A stretch of 64,000 nt of DNA from Citrobacter koseri (GTDB lineage Bacteria; Pseudomonadota; Gammaproteobacteria; Enterobacterales; Enterobacteriaceae). Under the pieces are notes generated by a model, which made no database searches, had not been told where the DNA came from, and worked only from the letters and a program-made list of their open reading frames with translations. This document shows, piece by piece, positions 1 through 11,348 of the stretch. The translations under genes and the position numbers were made by a program. Location of the stretch: contig UAVY01000001.1 in assembly GCA_900446925.1 (NCBI GenBank), forward strand, positions 496,001-560,000, read 5' to 3'. Every line of letters starts with the position of its first letter. Position 1 is the first letter of the stretch.

Positions 1-98
1 AAAGATAAACATAATTCACCGTTCAATACGCTATGGCATCTCATCCGGCCCATGAAGCGTACTCCACGAGCCGGACGACTGGCGCAGCAGGTATAACG

Positions 99-3000
99 TT
101 ATGAGCGCTTATGTTGATGCGTGCGCAACCACATCAGTTTATACGCCGCCGGAATGATAAATAGCGACAGCAGCGGCGCGGTGATCATACCGCCAATCAT
201 CGGCGCGGCAATACGGCTCATCACTTCTGAACCCGCCCCGGTTCCCCATAAAATAGGTAACAGACCGGCGATAATCACCGCCACGGTCATGGCCTTTGGC
301 CGCACGCGGAGAACCGCACCGTGGTACAGCGCCTCATCAAGTTTCTCTGCCGTAAAGGTTTGTGGATTATCCAGAGACGGCTCCGCTTCAATCGCATGAC
401 GCAAGTACATCAGCATGACCACGCCAAAACTCTGCGGCGACGCCTGCCAGCGCGATGAATCCTGTTCCGGTGGCAACGGACAAATGAAAACCCATCCAGT
501 ACAGGAACCAGATCCCGCCGACCAGGGCGAAAGGAACGCTGGTAATGATCAGCAGCGCTTCCCCCACCCGACGAAACGCCAGATACAGCAGAACGAAAAT
601 AATCATCAGCGTCATCGGCACCATCAGCTTCAGCTTATGGCTGGCGCGTTCAAGAAGCTCAAACTGCCCGGAAAACGCCACGCTGGTTCCCGGTTTCAAC
701 TGCACCTTTTTCCGCGATCGCTTTTTTTCAGATCGTTAACTACCGACACCATGTCACGATCGCGCGCATCAATATAGATCCAGCTTGCAGGTCGGGCATT
801 TTCGGTTTTCAACATCGACGGTCCTGGCGCGATCTTCACGTCCGCCACATCCGCCAGGGTAATTTGCTGCTGCATTGGCGTCAGAATCGGCAGTTGACGT
901 AAGGTTTCCGGGCTGTCGCGATAGCGTTGCGGGTAGCGCAGGTTAATGGGATAACGCGCAATCCCCTCCACGGTTTCGCTTACCATCGCCCCACCGACTG
1001 CGGAGGTAATAAACAGTTGTACATCACCGACGGTCATCCCGTAACGGGCGGCTTTTTCACGATGAATGTCGATATTGAGGTAACGGCCTCCTTCCAGCCG
1101 TTCCGCCAGCGCCGAGGCAACGCCCGGTACGGTTCTGGCAACCTCTTCGATCTGCTCCGCCGTGGCATCAATATCAGCCAGCACGGTGCCGGACACTTTA
1201 ATGCCAATCGGACTTTTTATCCCGGTAGACAACATGTCGATTCGGTTACGGATTGGCGGCACCCACAGATTCGCCAGCCCCGGCAAGCGCACCGTTTTAT
1301 CCAGTTCTTCGATGATTTTGTCCATCGTCATTCCCGGTCGCCACTGATCCTGCGGTTTCAGTTGGATCGTCGTTTCCACCATCTCCAGCGGCGCAGAGTC
1401 GGTGGCCGTTTCCGCCTTGCCAGTTTTGCCAAACACGCGCGCCACTTCCGGCACCGTCATGATCAGCTTATCGGTTTTTTGCAGCATATCCGCCGCCTGC
1501 GCCGCCGAAATCCCCGGTAGCGTGGAAGGCATATACAGCAGATCGCCCTCGTTAATTTGCGGTAAGAACTCCCCGCCCACTTTATTAAGCGGCCAGATAA
1601 CCGTCAGGATCGAAAGCACCGCCACCAGCAGCGTGGTCTTCGGCCAGTGCAGCACTTTCAACAGCAGCGGGTGATAAATGCGGATCAAAAAGCGGTTAAG
1701 CGGATTACTGCTCTCTGCCGGGATCTTGCCGCGAATCCAGTAACCCATCAGGATCGGGATCACCACGATCGCCAGGAAGGCCGCCCCTGCCATCGCATAG
1801 GTTTTAGTGAATGCCAGCGGGCCGAACAGGCGTCCTTCCTGCCCTTCGAGGGTAAAAATCGGGATGAACGACAGGGTAATAATCAGCAGACTGATAAACA
1901 GCGCCGGGCCCACTTCCACCGAGGCGTTCGTGATAACTTTCCAGCGCGTTTCGTTATCCAGCGGGTCGCCGGATGCTGGTGCCCCCACTCCTCCAGCCGT
2001 TTATGCGCGTTTTCGATCATCACAATCGCGGCATCCACCATTGCCCCTACCGCAATGGCGATCCCGCCGAGCGACATAATATTGGCGTTCAGCCCCTGAA
2101 AATGCATCACGATAAAGGCAATACAGAGGCCCAGCGGCAACGAAATGATCGCCACCAGCGCAGAGCGGGCATGCCACAGGAACAGCGCGCAGACCAGCGC
2201 AACCACAATAAACTCTTCGAGCAATTTGTAGCTGAGGTTATCAATAGCGCGGTCAATCAGCTGGCTGCGATCGTAGGTTGTCACGACGTCAACGCCTTCC
2301 GGCAGGCTGCTTTTCAGCGTTTCCAGCTTCGTCTTCACGGCGGAAATAACGTCCCGGGCGTTTTTACCGGAACGCAGGATCACCACCCCGCCCGCCACTT
2401 CGCCTTCGCCGTTCAGTTCAGCAATGCCCCGGCGCATTTCCGGGCCAATCTGTACGCGGGCGACATCGCGAAGGTACACCGGAACGCCGTTCTCACCAGA
2501 CTTCAGCACAATGTTGTTGAAGTCATCGAGGGTCTGCAAATAGCCGCTGGCGCGCACCATGTATTCCGCTTCTGACAATTCGACGGAGGAGCCCCCCGCC
2601 TCCTGGTTGGACATATCCAGAGCCGACTTCACCTGCGCAAGGCTAATGCCATACTGCGTGAGTTTCATCGGGTCGATAACGACCTGGTACTCTTTCACCA
2701 CGCCGCCGACCGAGGCCACTTCCGCCACATTCGGAATGGTTTTCAGCTCATACTTTAAAAACCAGTCCTGTAAAGAGCGCAGTTCCGCCAGATCGTGTTT
2801 ACCGCTGCGATCCACCAGCACATATTCAAATATCCAGCCGACGCCGGTGGCGTCTGGCCCCATTTCCGCGCTGACGCCCGCAGGCAGTTTCCCCTGCACC
2901 TGATTGAGGTACTCCAGCACGCGGGAACGCGCCCAGTAGGGATCGGTGCCATCTTCAAAAATGACGTACACGTAAGAATCGCCAAACTGCGAGAAACCGC

Positions 3001-3247
3001 GCACCGTCTTCGCGCCTGGCACCGACAGCATGGTGGTCGTCAGTGGATAGGTCACCTGATTTTCAACAATCTGCGGCGCCTGTCCCGGATAGCTGGTTTT
3101 CACAATCACCTGCACGTCAGACAGGTCAGGCAGCGCATCAACCGGCGTATTAATGATGGTCCAGGTTCCCCAGATGCTGAGGAACAGCGCCCCCATCACA
3201 ACCAGAAAACGGTTCGCTACGGAGCGGCGGATAATCCATTCAATCAT
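99..3247 (-). CDS. cusA: CusA, RND copper/silver efflux pump (frameshifted)
   Basis: Inner-membrane proton-driven pump that expels Cu(I)/Ag(I) through the CusCBA tripartite complex. It starts [17 protein letters not shown], a standard heavy-metal RND N-terminus with TM1. The porter loops and a TM4 segment with acidic residues ([13 protein letters not shown]) follow, and it ends [12 protein letters not shown]. The span fits about 1048 residues, as for E. coli CusA. The frame breaks about four times: near 1965 (one base short), in coding-strand A-tracts near 740 and 715 (one extra A each), and near 425 (one extra T). Every piece continues the CusA alignment in order, so this reads as one gene. 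It lies 11 nt after cusB and is the last gene of cusCFBA. Confidence 0.93.
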
Positions 3248-3258
3248 TTGTCATTCCC

Positions 3259-4530
3259 TCAATGTGAATGGGCCGTATGATCGGGCGCAGCAGATTGCGC
3301 CCGCATACGATCCAGCGCGCCGGAGATATTGGCTTCGGAGTCAATCAGGAACAGTCCGCTGGAGACCACTTTTTCACCTTCGGCAAGCCCGGCGCGAATC
3401 GCCGTCACGCCTTGTGATTCATGGAACACCGAGACCTGTTTCGGCACAAAACGACCGTCGTTGTCAACGGCGATCACCCGCTGTTCCGTTCCGTTATCAA
3501 TCAATGCCTTAGACGGGATTAGCAGCATCGGTTCGCTTTGCGTTTTCAGCTTCAGGTACGCATTCATTCCGGGCTTGAGCGCTTCATCCGGGTTATCAAC
3601 CTGTAAGCGCAACTGGAGGGTACGGGTGGTGGCGTCCACGCTTGGCAGAATCGCCCATTTACTGATGGTGAAGCGTTTATCCGGCCACGCGGGCACGGCA
3701 ATATCGAACTGCGAGGCATCTTTAATCAGCCATGCGATGGATTCAGGAACGGCCGCGCTGATCCACACCGGGTCCATCCCCTGGATTTTCGCCACCACGT
3801 TATCTTTGGCGATATTCATCCCGGCGCGCAGATCGAACGCGGTGATCACCCCATCAATAGGCGCTTTCAGGGTAAAACGGGTCTGAATTTTACGGGTTGA
3901 GACTAAGCGGCGGATATCCTCTTCCGGCATCCCGGCCAGACGCAGTCGTTCAAGAATGCCTTCCACCTGCGTTGCCGTACCGCCCGTTTCCCGCAGCAGT
4001 AAATATTCACTCTGGGCTTCAACCCAGTCAGGAATGGTCAGGTCGATCAGCGGCGTTCCTTTCTTAATTTTATCCCCCACCGTCAGCGGCCAGACTTTAT
4101 CGATAAAGCCTGCGGAACGCGCCTGCACAATCACAAACTGGTATTCATTGAAACTGACGTTAGCCGGAAAAGTTTGCGCGTAGCGCAGCGGCCCACGGCG
4201 GACAGCCTCCGTCTTTAACCCTAAATTCTGCGTCTGTACCGGATCGATACGCACGCCTGGCGCAGAGGTCGTGTCTGACTCTTCGTCAGCGTATTTCGCC
4301 ACCAGGTCCATGTCCATAAACGGCGATTTACCGGGCTTATCAAAGCGCGTATTCGGATACATGGGGTCATACCAGAACAGAACCTTACGGGCCTCTTTTT
4401 CGGAGGCAGGCGCAGTATCGACAGGCTGATGCGCAGATGCAAAATAAGCGTAAACGCCGACCGAGATAATCCCTCCGACGATCATACTGCCGAGAATAAG
4501 CGCGGTATTTTTTATTTTTAAAGACGCCAT
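3259..4530 (-). CDS. cusB: CusB, periplasmic adaptor of the Cus efflux system
   Basis: Membrane-fusion protein joining CusA to CusC and receiving metal from CusF. Intact, 423 residues. It has an N-terminal membrane anchor (about residues 8-27), then the metal-binding segment WYDPMYPNTRFDKPGKSP with conserved Met residues. The alpha-hairpin, lipoyl and beta-barrel domains follow, and the C-terminus ends in a His-containing tail. I chose ATG 4530 (MASLKIKN) because GGAAG lies 6 nt upstream; an in-frame ATG at 4551 would add seven residues. It sits between cusF and cusA on the same strand. Confidence 0.95.
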   Translation of the reverse strand: MASLKIKNTALILGSMIVGGIISVGVYAYFASAHQPVDTAPASEKEARKVLFWYDPMYPNTRFDKPGKSPFMDMDLVAKYADEESDTTSAPGVRIDPVQTQNLGLKTEAVRRGPLRYAQTFPANVSFNEYQFVIVQARSAGFIDKVWPLTVGDKIKKGTPLIDLTIPDWVEAQSEYLLLRETGGTATQVEGILERLRLAGMPEEDIRRLVSTRKIQTRFTLKAPIDGVITAFDLRAGMNIAKDNVVAKIQGMDPVWISAAVPESIAWLIKDASQFDIAVPAWPDKRFTISKWAILPSVDATTRTLQLRLQVDNPDEALKPGMNAYLKLKTQSEPMLLIPSKALIDNGTEQRVIAVDNDGRFVPKQVSVFHESQGVTAIRAGLAEGEKVVSSGLFLIDSEANISGALDRMRAQSAAPDHTAHSH

Positions 4531-4629
4531 AGTGACTTCCATTCGATCCATTTTCTGGATCAGTTACGCGGGAGAAATGCCCGCGCTTCTGTAAACCCGG
4601 GCAAGAACAAAGAGGACAGCGAATACGCT

Positions 4630-4981
4630 TTACTGGCTGACCTGAATATCGCGTAATAAAGAGAGATTGCCCTGCTGAACGAAAGTAAACGCCACTTTGT
4701 CGCCGGGTTTAATGTCACCGGAAACGGGTTTCCGGGGTCAGGGTAAAGCGCATCGTCATCGCAGGCCAGTTGACCGCCGGAATAGGTTCATGATCGATAG
4801 TCACTTTTTTCGTGTCTTTGTCGATGGCTTTAACCACGCCGGTTGAATGAATCACCTGCTCCGGCTGCGCCGCTGACGCGTTATTCATCATCTCGCCGTG
4901 GTGATGTTCATTCGCCTGAACGTTAAATACCACGGCGGAGAACAGACCCAAAATCGCCGCTTTTACTGTATTGTTCATCAT
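4630..4981 (-). CDS. cusF: CusF, periplasmic Cu(I)/Ag(I) metallochaperone (frameshifted)
   Basis: Small periplasmic chaperone that hands Cu(I)/Ag(I) to CusB. It has a signal peptide (MMNNTVKAAILGLFSAVVF...) followed by a His/Met-rich start (EHHHGEMMN). The OB-fold carries the metal site VNWPAMTMRF, in which Trp caps the metal and two Met bind it. A one-base insertion near 4733 shifts the frame after LTPET. The next frame restores the expected end, GDKVAFTFVQQGNLSLLRD...VSQ, with a stop at 4630. AGGAGAAAGC precedes the ATG. It is the second gene of the operon, between cusC and cusB. Confidence 0.93.
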
Positions 4982-5009
4982 GCTTTCTCCTGAAAATAAC
5001 GATAAATTT

Positions 5010-6392
5010 TTATTCCACCCAACCGCCGCCCAGCGCGGTGAACAGCGTAATTTCATTAGCCTGTCGGGCGTAATTCAGATCGAGTAACGTTTGCTGGGTT
5101 GAAAACAGAGAGCGCTCCGCATCCAGCACTTCGATATAGCTGACCGCGCCATGCTGATAGAGCGCTCTGGCGCGTTGCAGCGTAATACGCAGCGAGCTCA
5201 GATAACGCTGTTGCGCGGTTATCTGGCCGGCCAGGCTCTGGCGCAAAGCCAGCGCATCCGCCACCTCTTTAAACGCGGTCTGGATCTTCTGTTCATAATT
5301 CACAACCGATTGCTGCTGGCGAATTTCCGCCAGATCGAGGTTGGCCTGATTACGTCCGGCGTTAAAAATCGGCAGTTCCACTTTCGGGATAAAATTCCAC
5401 ATCCCGCTCGCAGCATTAAATAAACGGGAGAGATCGCTGCTGCTGCCGGACACCCCGCTGGTCAGGGTAATGGAAGGAAAAAAGGCCGCGCGCGCCGCGC
5501 CAATATTGGCATTCGCCGCCATCAACGTATGTTCAGCTTCCATAATATCCGGGCGCTGCAACAAGATTTGCGAGGAAAGCGACGGCGGGAGCGTCACGTT
5601 TTTAATATCTCCGCTATCGCGCGCCCTGTCATCCGGCAGCACAGAATAAGTGCCCAACAGCAATTGCAGCGCATTATTGGCCTGCGCCAGCTCGCCCTGT
5701 CGTTTCGCAATATCGCTGCGGGTGCTTTCAATCACGCCCCGCGCCTGTTCCAGAGCCAGCACGGTCGTGCTGCCGGTCAGCAACTGCTTTTCTACAAATG
5801 CGTAAGAGCGTGTATAGTTTTCCAGCGTTTCTTGTGCGATTTGCAACTGCGCGTACGCCAGCCGTTGATTAAAATAACTTTGCGCCACGTTTGAGATTAA
5901 TAAGATATGCACTGCCCGGCGCGCTTCTTCGCTGGCAAAATAGTTCTGTCGGTCAGCCTCACTCATGTTTTTCAGCCGGCCAAAAAAGTCCAGATCAAAA
6001 CTCAGATTCAGCCCGGCTTCATATTCGCGGGTACTGCTGCTGTCACCCTTTAATTTTCCTTCCCAGCTTCCGCTGGCATCGGAATTAAGCTGCGGATAAC
6101 GATCGGCATCCGTCACCCGGTATTGCGCTCTGGCTTCCTGCACTTTCAGCGTCGCCATGCGCAAGTCACGGTTATTGCGTAACGCCTCGCCGATCAGCGA
6201 CTTTACTTGCTCATCAACAAAAAAGGTTCGCCAGCCGGTCTCCTGATACCCCGCAGGCGCAGAAACCAGCGCATTCTGGCTCAGGGAGAATTGTTGCGGC
6301 ACCGGCAACGCGGGCCGCTGATAGTCCGGCGCCAGCGAACAGCCAGTCAGAACAAGCATCACGCTGAGGGTAAGAAGCTTAAATTTGCGCAT
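5010..6392 (-). CDS. cusC: CusC, outer-membrane channel of the Cus efflux system
   Basis: TolC-family outer-membrane lipoprotein forming the exit duct for CusBA. Intact, 460 residues. The start at 6392 gives MRKFKLLTLSVMLVLTGCSLAPDY, with signal peptide and lipobox LTGC. The body has the two outer-membrane-efflux repeats seen in NodT-type channels (VQEARAQYR, LALEQARGVIESTRSD). It ends TALGGGWVE. It is the first gene of cusCFBA, transcribed away from cusR across an intergenic region that contains a CusR-box palindrome. Confidence 0.96.
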   Translation of the reverse strand: MRKFKLLTLSVMLVLTGCSLAPDYQRPALPVPQQFSLSQNALVSAPAGYQETGWRTFFVDEQVKSLIGEALRNNRDLRMATLKVQEARAQYRVTDADRYPQLNSDASGSWEGKLKGDSSSTREYEAGLNLSFDLDFFGRLKNMSEADRQNYFASEEARRAVHILLISNVAQSYFNQRLAYAQLQIAQETLENYTRSYAFVEKQLLTGSTTVLALEQARGVIESTRSDIAKRQGELAQANNALQLLLGTYSVLPDDRARDSGDIKNVTLPPSLSSQILLQRPDIMEAEHTLMAANANIGAARAAFFPSITLTSGVSGSSSDLSRLFNAASGMWNFIPKVELPIFNAGRNQANLDLAEIRQQQSVVNYEQKIQTAFKEVADALALRQSLAGQITAQQRYLSSLRITLQRARALYQHGAVSYIEVLDAERSLFSTQQTLLDLNYARQANEITLFTALGGGWVE

Positions 6393-6487
6393 AGCGTTTC
6401 TCGTCCCAACGGGACTGATAACCATATAGTGAATGTGAATTTATGCCCTGTACCTTAACGAAGTGACTCTGTTCGGCCCGTGACAGG

Positions 6488-6509
6488 AAAATGACAAAGT
6501 TGTCATTTT
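6488..6509. promoter_or_regulatory. CusR box between cusC and cusR
   Basis: A perfect inverted repeat with arms AAAATGACAA and TTGTCATTTT, separated by AG. It lies in the divergent cusC/cusR intergenic region and matches the CusR/CopR operator known from E. coli at this position. It probably serves both the cusCFBA and cusRS promoters. Confidence 0.92.
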
Positions 6510-6586
6510 CCCAATAACCGATTGCTATCCGATCCTGCTCCTCTAGAATTGAAAACCCGCCCAACCTTTGCGTGAAGGAAGACGTG

Positions 6587-7272
6587 ATGAAGATTCTGAT
6601 AGTCGAAGACGAGAAAAAAACCGGTGAATACCTGACCAAAGGTCTGACGGAAGCGGGCTTCGTGGTGGACCTGGCGGATAACGGGCTTAACGGGTATCAC
6701 CTGGCGATGACGGGAGATTACGATCTGCTGATCCTCGACATCATGCTGGCCGGACGTGAATGGCTGGGATATTGTCCGTATGCTGCGCACCGCCAACAAA
6801 GGCATGCCAATCCTTCTTCTTACCGCGCTGGGCACCATTGAACACCGGGTAAAAGGTCTGGAGCTGGGGGCTGACGACTATCTGGTTAAACCGTTCGCTT
6901 TTCGCTGAATTACTGGCTCGCGTCAGAACGCTGCTGCGTCGCGGCGCGGCGGTGATGGTCGAAAGTCAGTTTCAGGTCGCGGATTTGACGCTCGATCTGG
7001 TCAGCAGAAAAGTGACCCGCAACGGCATGCGCATCACGCTCACCAGTAAAGAGTTTACGCTACTGGAGTTTTTCGTTCGCCACCAGGGAGAAGTCTTGCC
7101 CCGCTCGCTGATCGCTTCCCAGGTCTGGGATATGAACTTTGACAGCGATACCAACGCGATTGACGTTGCCGTTAAACGGCTGCGCGCGAAAATCGATAAC
7201 GAGTTCGAACCGAAACTCATCCAGACCGTGCGCGGCGTGGGCTATGTGCTTGAGGTACCGGATGGTGACTAA
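6587..7272 (+). CDS. cusR: CusR, copper-responsive response regulator (frameshifted)
   Basis: OmpR-family regulator activating cusCFBA on periplasmic Cu(I)/Ag(I). The receiver domain starts [16 protein letters not shown] and has the phosphoacceptor Asp51 in LILDIML. A winged-helix DNA-binding domain follows ([19 protein letters not shown] ... [14 protein letters not shown] ... [14 protein letters not shown]). Two one-base insertions break the frame: an extra G near 6753 (CTG-G-CCG-GAC) and an extra T near 6900 (GCTTTTCGC). Removing them restores a protein of about 227 residues. GGAAGACGTG precedes the ATG. It overlaps cusS by 11 nt. Confidence 0.94.
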
Positions 7273-8713
7273 ACGCTTTCAGCGCCCTTTCTCGCTGGCG
7301 ACGCGCCTGACATTTTTCATCAGCCTCGCCACCATTGCCTCTTTTTTCGCGTTTGCCTGGATCATGATTCACTCCGTAAAAGTGCATTTTGCCGAGCAGG
7401 ATATCAATGACCTGAAAGAGATCAGCGCGACGCTGGAGCGAATCCTCACACATCCCGACGAACCGGAAGCACGTCGGCTGGAAATCCTAAAAAACGTTAC
7501 CGCCGGTTACTCGAACGTCATTATTTCGCTGGAAGATGCCAACCAGCGGGCGATTTTTCACTCTCCCGGTTCACCTGATCTTCGCCAGTTCATCGCCAAA
7601 GCCACGCCGGATAGCAGCGCGCGTAACGGCGATGTCTTTTTGTTGTCCAGCCCGGACTTACAAAGCAAGAGGCACGCTAACGGGCACGGTACTCATTCCG
7701 CATGGCGCATGATTCGCCTGCCGGTCGGGCAACTCGCGGACGGGCAACCGGCCTACACGCTCTATATGGCGTTGTCGATCGACTTCCATCTGCACTATAT
7801 TAACGATCTGAAAAATAAGCTGATTATGACGGCTTCGCTGATTAGCATGATGATCATTTTTATTGTGCTGTTCGCCGTCTACAAAGGCCATGAACCGATT
7901 CGCAGCGTCAGCCGCCGGATTCAAAATATTACGTCGAAAGACCTCGATGTGCGTCTTGACCCGCAGGCCGTTCCGATTGAGCTGGAGCGGCTGGTGCTCT
8001 CGTTTAACCATATGCTTGAACGCATTGAGGATGTTTTTACCCGCCAGTCGAATTTCTCTGCGGATATCGCCCATGAAATTCGTACCCCGATTACGAATCT
8101 GGTGACGCAAACAGAGATTGCGCTAAGCCAGACCCGCAGCCAAAAAGAGCTGGAAGACGTACTCTACTCCAACCTCGAAGAGTTTGGCCGTATGTCGAAG
8201 ATGGTAAGCGACATGCTGTTTCTGGCTCAGGCCGACAATAACCAGCTCATCCCGGAGAAAAAGGCGCTCGACCTGGCGGATGAAGTCCACAAGGTGTTCG
8301 ACTTTTTTGAAGCCTGGGCGGAAGAACGCGAAGTGCGTTTGCATTTTGAAGGACGCGCGTGTTGGGTATCCGGCGATCCCATCATGTTACGCAGAGCGCT
8401 CAGCAACTTGCTGTCTAACGCCATGCGCTACACCCCGAAAGGCGAAGCCGTCACCGTGCGGCTCAAAGAAATGGACAGACAGGCACAGATTACCGTTGAA
8501 AACCCCGGCGCCCCCATTGCGCCAGAACATTTACCGCGCCTGTTTGACCGCTTCTACCGGGTTGACCCTTCCCGACAGCGTAAGGGCGAAGGCAGCGGAA
8601 TTGGGCTGGCGATTGTGAAATCAATCGTCATCGCCCATCAGGGAACCGTGTCCGTAACGTCCGATCTGCGCGCAACGCGCTTTATTCTGATATTGCCGAA
8701 ACATGGCAATTGA
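7262..8713 (+). CDS. cusS: CusS, copper/silver sensor histidine kinase
   Basis: Inner-membrane sensor that phosphorylates CusR. Intact, 483 residues. TM1 is near residues 15-37 and the periplasmic sensing domain spans about 38-185, with a His-containing loop ([10 protein letters not shown]). TM2 ([17 protein letters not shown]) precedes a HAMP domain. The H-box [14 protein letters not shown] places the phospho-His at residue 271, with N-box [11 protein letters not shown] and G-box [12 protein letters not shown]. The ATG at 7262 ([10 protein letters not shown]) matches the family start and overlaps the end of cusR. Confidence 0.95.
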   Translation: MVTKRFQRPFSLATRLTFFISLATIASFFAFAWIMIHSVKVHFAEQDINDLKEISATLERILTHPDEPEARRLEILKNVTAGYSNVIISLEDANQRAIFHSPGSPDLRQFIAKATPDSSARNGDVFLLSSPDLQSKRHANGHGTHSAWRMIRLPVGQLADGQPAYTLYMALSIDFHLHYINDLKNKLIMTASLISMMIIFIVLFAVYKGHEPIRSVSRRIQNITSKDLDVRLDPQAVPIELERLVLSFNHMLERIEDVFTRQSNFSADIAHEIRTPITNLVTQTEIALSQTRSQKELEDVLYSNLEEFGRMSKMVSDMLFLAQADNNQLIPEKKALDLADEVHKVFDFFEAWAEEREVRLHFEGRACWVSGDPIMLRRALSNLLSNAMRYTPKGEAVTVRLKEMDRQAQITVENPGAPIAPEHLPRLFDRFYRVDPSRQRKGEGSGIGLAIVKSIVIAHQGTVSVTSDLRATRFILILPKHGN

Positions 8714-8770
8714 AATGCAGTGATAACGACGCAGCGAAATGGAGTCTGACAGAAAGGCGAGAATAAAGAC

Positions 8771-8847
<77 letters not shown>

Positions 8848-9105
8848 ACTGTGTGAAGCGATGGCTTCATGCGGATGAAACGCGTGAATTATACGGTGAG
8901 CGCCTGCTGAGTCAATGGCTTTTGTTCTGGTTGCTGAGGAAGTGTACGAATATCTTTTTTTTCTGGCGCTACGCAACTATCCAGGAAATCACCTGGTAAG
9001 AACTCGGCCTGCATAAAGTGGCATTTTAAGGATAAATGTATTTAGAAAATTAATGCGTTTACTTACTATTTCCTCCCCACTTCCCAGCTGTTCAGGATAT
9101 TTTTT

Positions 9106-9699
9106 ATGCTGAGTGTCGCCATAAAAGAACAAAATAGCCATTTCGAACACGGTCTTAAAATCATCATGACTCGTCTGACTCATCAGTGGCATCAGAAAAT
9201 TCAATTTCTACCTGCTGATGATATAGACAAAGCGGATATCGCATTTTTATCGCTGGATGAAGACTGGTTTAGTGCCGGATGTTATCAGATACCGGTACAT
9301 ACCCGGCACCAGCAGAGAGTCATTATTTGTAATGAATACGATAAAGACAAACTTATGTTCAGGCCGTGTCTCTATATGCTGCCGCATATTTATCGGGAGG
9401 ACGATGTTGATGAGATAACCAAAAAGATGGTGCTTATCCTGCATAAACGGGCACTTCGCCGCAGCGTTCCCCCTTCTGTTTGCCATTACTGTACGACTCG
9501 CCATTTCTCCATTCTGGAACGCCAGTTTTTAAAGATGGTCGCCCGCGGGCACCGGTTAAGCGAAATTGCCGTACTCCTTTCGCTGAGCGAAGAACAAACC
9601 AAATCAATTCGCCGCAGCATCATGAAGAAACTGCACGTAAAAAATGAACAGCAGTTCTTAAATTACATCAGAGTTAACCTGGGTTTTCTGCAAGAATAG
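9106..9699 (+). CDS. fimW: FimW, LuxR-type repressor of type 1 fimbriae
   Basis: 197 residues, intact. The C-terminal third is a LuxR/FixJ-type helix-turn-helix: FSILERQFLKMVARGHRLSE, then SEEQTKSIRRSIMKKLHVKN. The N-terminal part is a degenerate receiver-like region with no clear phosphoacceptor. In Salmonella FimW is a negative regulator of fimA. Its place between the UCU tRNA and the EAL/fimY genes is that of the Salmonella fim cluster. Confidence 0.9.
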   Translation: MLSVAIKEQNSHFEHGLKIIMTRLTHQWHQKIQFLPADDIDKADIAFLSLDEDWFSAGCYQIPVHTRHQQRVIICNEYDKDKLMFRPCLYMLPHIYREDDVDEITKKMVLILHKRALRRSVPPSVCHYCTTRHFSILERQFLKMVARGHRLSEIAVLLSLSEEQTKSIRRSIMKKLHVKNEQQFLNYIRVNLGFLQE

Positions 9700-9877
9700 A
9701 CATATTCTCAATTTTCCATCCATCATGTTGAGAAATATCTCACAGATGATTAAGTAACGTCATCTACAGCGATTTTTCACATACTGCCACAATGACACTT
9801 ATCATATTTCCTGATTGCACAACCGTCAGGAACCGAAAATATTCGGCGGCATTCTTTATGCCTACAGGAGTGTTTTT

Positions 9878-10603
9878 GTGGCAACTCGCCCGGTATTACA
9901 GGGAAATATTCTTGACCCTGCAACATTGCGCACTCAAAAGGAACGTTCTTTTTGTTGGGAATATCCTTTAAAGCTTGAACCGATAGTTCATTTATCTTCT
10001 GCCCGTACCTTTGGCTATGAAGTTCTGACTCAGGTTCCTTTTCATGTCAATACTGAGCATTTTTTTCACCACCTTCCGCCAGAAAAAATAGTGGCGTATT
10101 TTTATCAACAAGTCGCCACTATTACGCATTATCCCAAAGGCGTACATTATTTTCTTAATTTACCGCTGAAGGTATTTTTACACCTGGATTTTTTTAATTC
10201 AGGAGTAACCCCCTGCCCATCCAATCTGATCCTTGAAATCCAGGACCCAGAAACGCTTTTTTCACTTAATAGCCGCCAGCGTTCCCAACTCTATGAAAAA
10301 ATAAAACAGGTTGAGTCTATCGGAATTCCCGTCTGGCTGGATGATGTCGATGAAAATTTGATCAAAGAAGTGGCTGCCGCCCGCTGGCATTTTAGTGGTC
10401 TGAAACTGGATAAAAATGCGTTCTGGGATCTAATTCTGCATCCTCAGAAACTGCGCCAGGTGATTTTTATGGGGTATAACATTGCAGATGTCATACTCAT
10501 TGAAGGTATTGAAAATCATGCGCAAAAAGAAATTGCTTTTCATTCTGGCGCCCAATTAGGCCAGGGATACTTATGGCCCGCGCTTTTGCAAAACAAAGAG
10601 TAG
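9878..10603 (+). CDS. EAL-domain c-di-GMP phosphodiesterase of the fim cluster (STM0551-like)
   Basis: About 241 residues, almost entirely an EAL domain. GTG 9878 is chosen because AGGAG lies 7 nt upstream. The signature is EVL (in FGYEVLTQ) instead of EAL. Catalytic positions of active enzymes are largely kept: Asn in FLNLPLKV, Glu in LILEIQD, the Asp pair in WLDDVDE, Lys in GLKLDKNAF, Glu in LIEGIEN, Gln in LGQGYLWP. It lies between fimW and fimY, where Salmonella carries STM0551, a phosphodiesterase reported to lower type 1 fimbriation. The DDVD in place of the usual DDFG is a divergence, so activity is likely but not certain. Confidence 0.85.
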   Translation: MATRPVLQGNILDPATLRTQKERSFCWEYPLKLEPIVHLSSARTFGYEVLTQVPFHVNTEHFFHHLPPEKIVAYFYQQVATITHYPKGVHYFLNLPLKVFLHLDFFNSGVTPCPSNLILEIQDPETLFSLNSRQRSQLYEKIKQVESIGIPVWLDDVDENLIKEVAAARWHFSGLKLDKNAFWDLILHPQKLRQVIFMGYNIADVILIEGIENHAQKEIAFHSGAQLGQGYLWPALLQNKE

Positions 10604-10622
10604 AAAAACGGAAAGGGAAAGG

Positions 10623-11348
10623 ATGCGCAGCGCACTTCGCAAAGAAAGACATCGCCGTTTAAGAAATACTGATTGCACTCACCACTACCATCACCTTGAA
10701 CCACAGGTATTTGATCGTCTGGAATATCTGACCCAACGTCTCAATTATGCCCTACCGGACAATACAATCTCTCAGGTTATTATCACGACGGATAACTATC
10801 TCGGATATACACTGAATCGCTATTTATTTTCTGGAAAACGCACGGCGGTGTTCAGCTCTCTGGAATCACCCTCACGCAGGCTGGAAGAGACGGGGCATCA
10901 GACAATTGATTGTTGATATGGCTGGACTGGCAGTCTCCTGCTACGAAACGCTTGAGCGATTACGCCTGCTTATCCGAGAGCGAAGCGATATCCAGGTTTA
11001 CTTACTGGTGCCGGATAAGGATGTTAGTCTGACGCGTTTTATGCAAAAAAGCCGGTAAGTTTTATATTCTGCAACGTCGCCAGAATCTCTCATCATTACG
11101 TAACGCCTTATTATCTCCCCCCTCCGTTCAAAATACTGATGGCACCTTTAGCCATACTGACTGGAAGATCATTTCCGCGTTATCTCAGGGTATGTCTTTA
11201 AAGGAAATCGCGCTTTTACTCAATTACGCCTTATCACCGGGTGATCTACCGACTCAATCAACTTATTACTCAGTTGGATCTGCCGCATCGACACAGTTTG
11301 CTGTATCTGATACACCGCCTTAGCGTCACTTCTCTTCACTTAATTTAA
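10623..11348 (+). CDS. fimY: FimY, activator of type 1 fimbriae (frameshifted)
   Basis: LuxR-like regulator acting with FimZ to turn on fimA. The start at 10623 gives MRSALRKERHRRLRN after an AAAGGGAAAGG ribosome site. Three one-base insertions break the frame: near 10907 (ATT-G-ATTGTTGATATG), near 11050 (extra A in CAAAAAAGCC), and near 11232. Removing them gives one protein of about 240 residues ending HRLSVTSLHLI. It has a C-terminal helix-turn-helix (ALSQGMSLKEIALLLN). Codons 10 and 15 are AGA and one AGG occurs later; these are read by the UCU tRNA 1.8 kb upstream. Confidence 0.9.
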
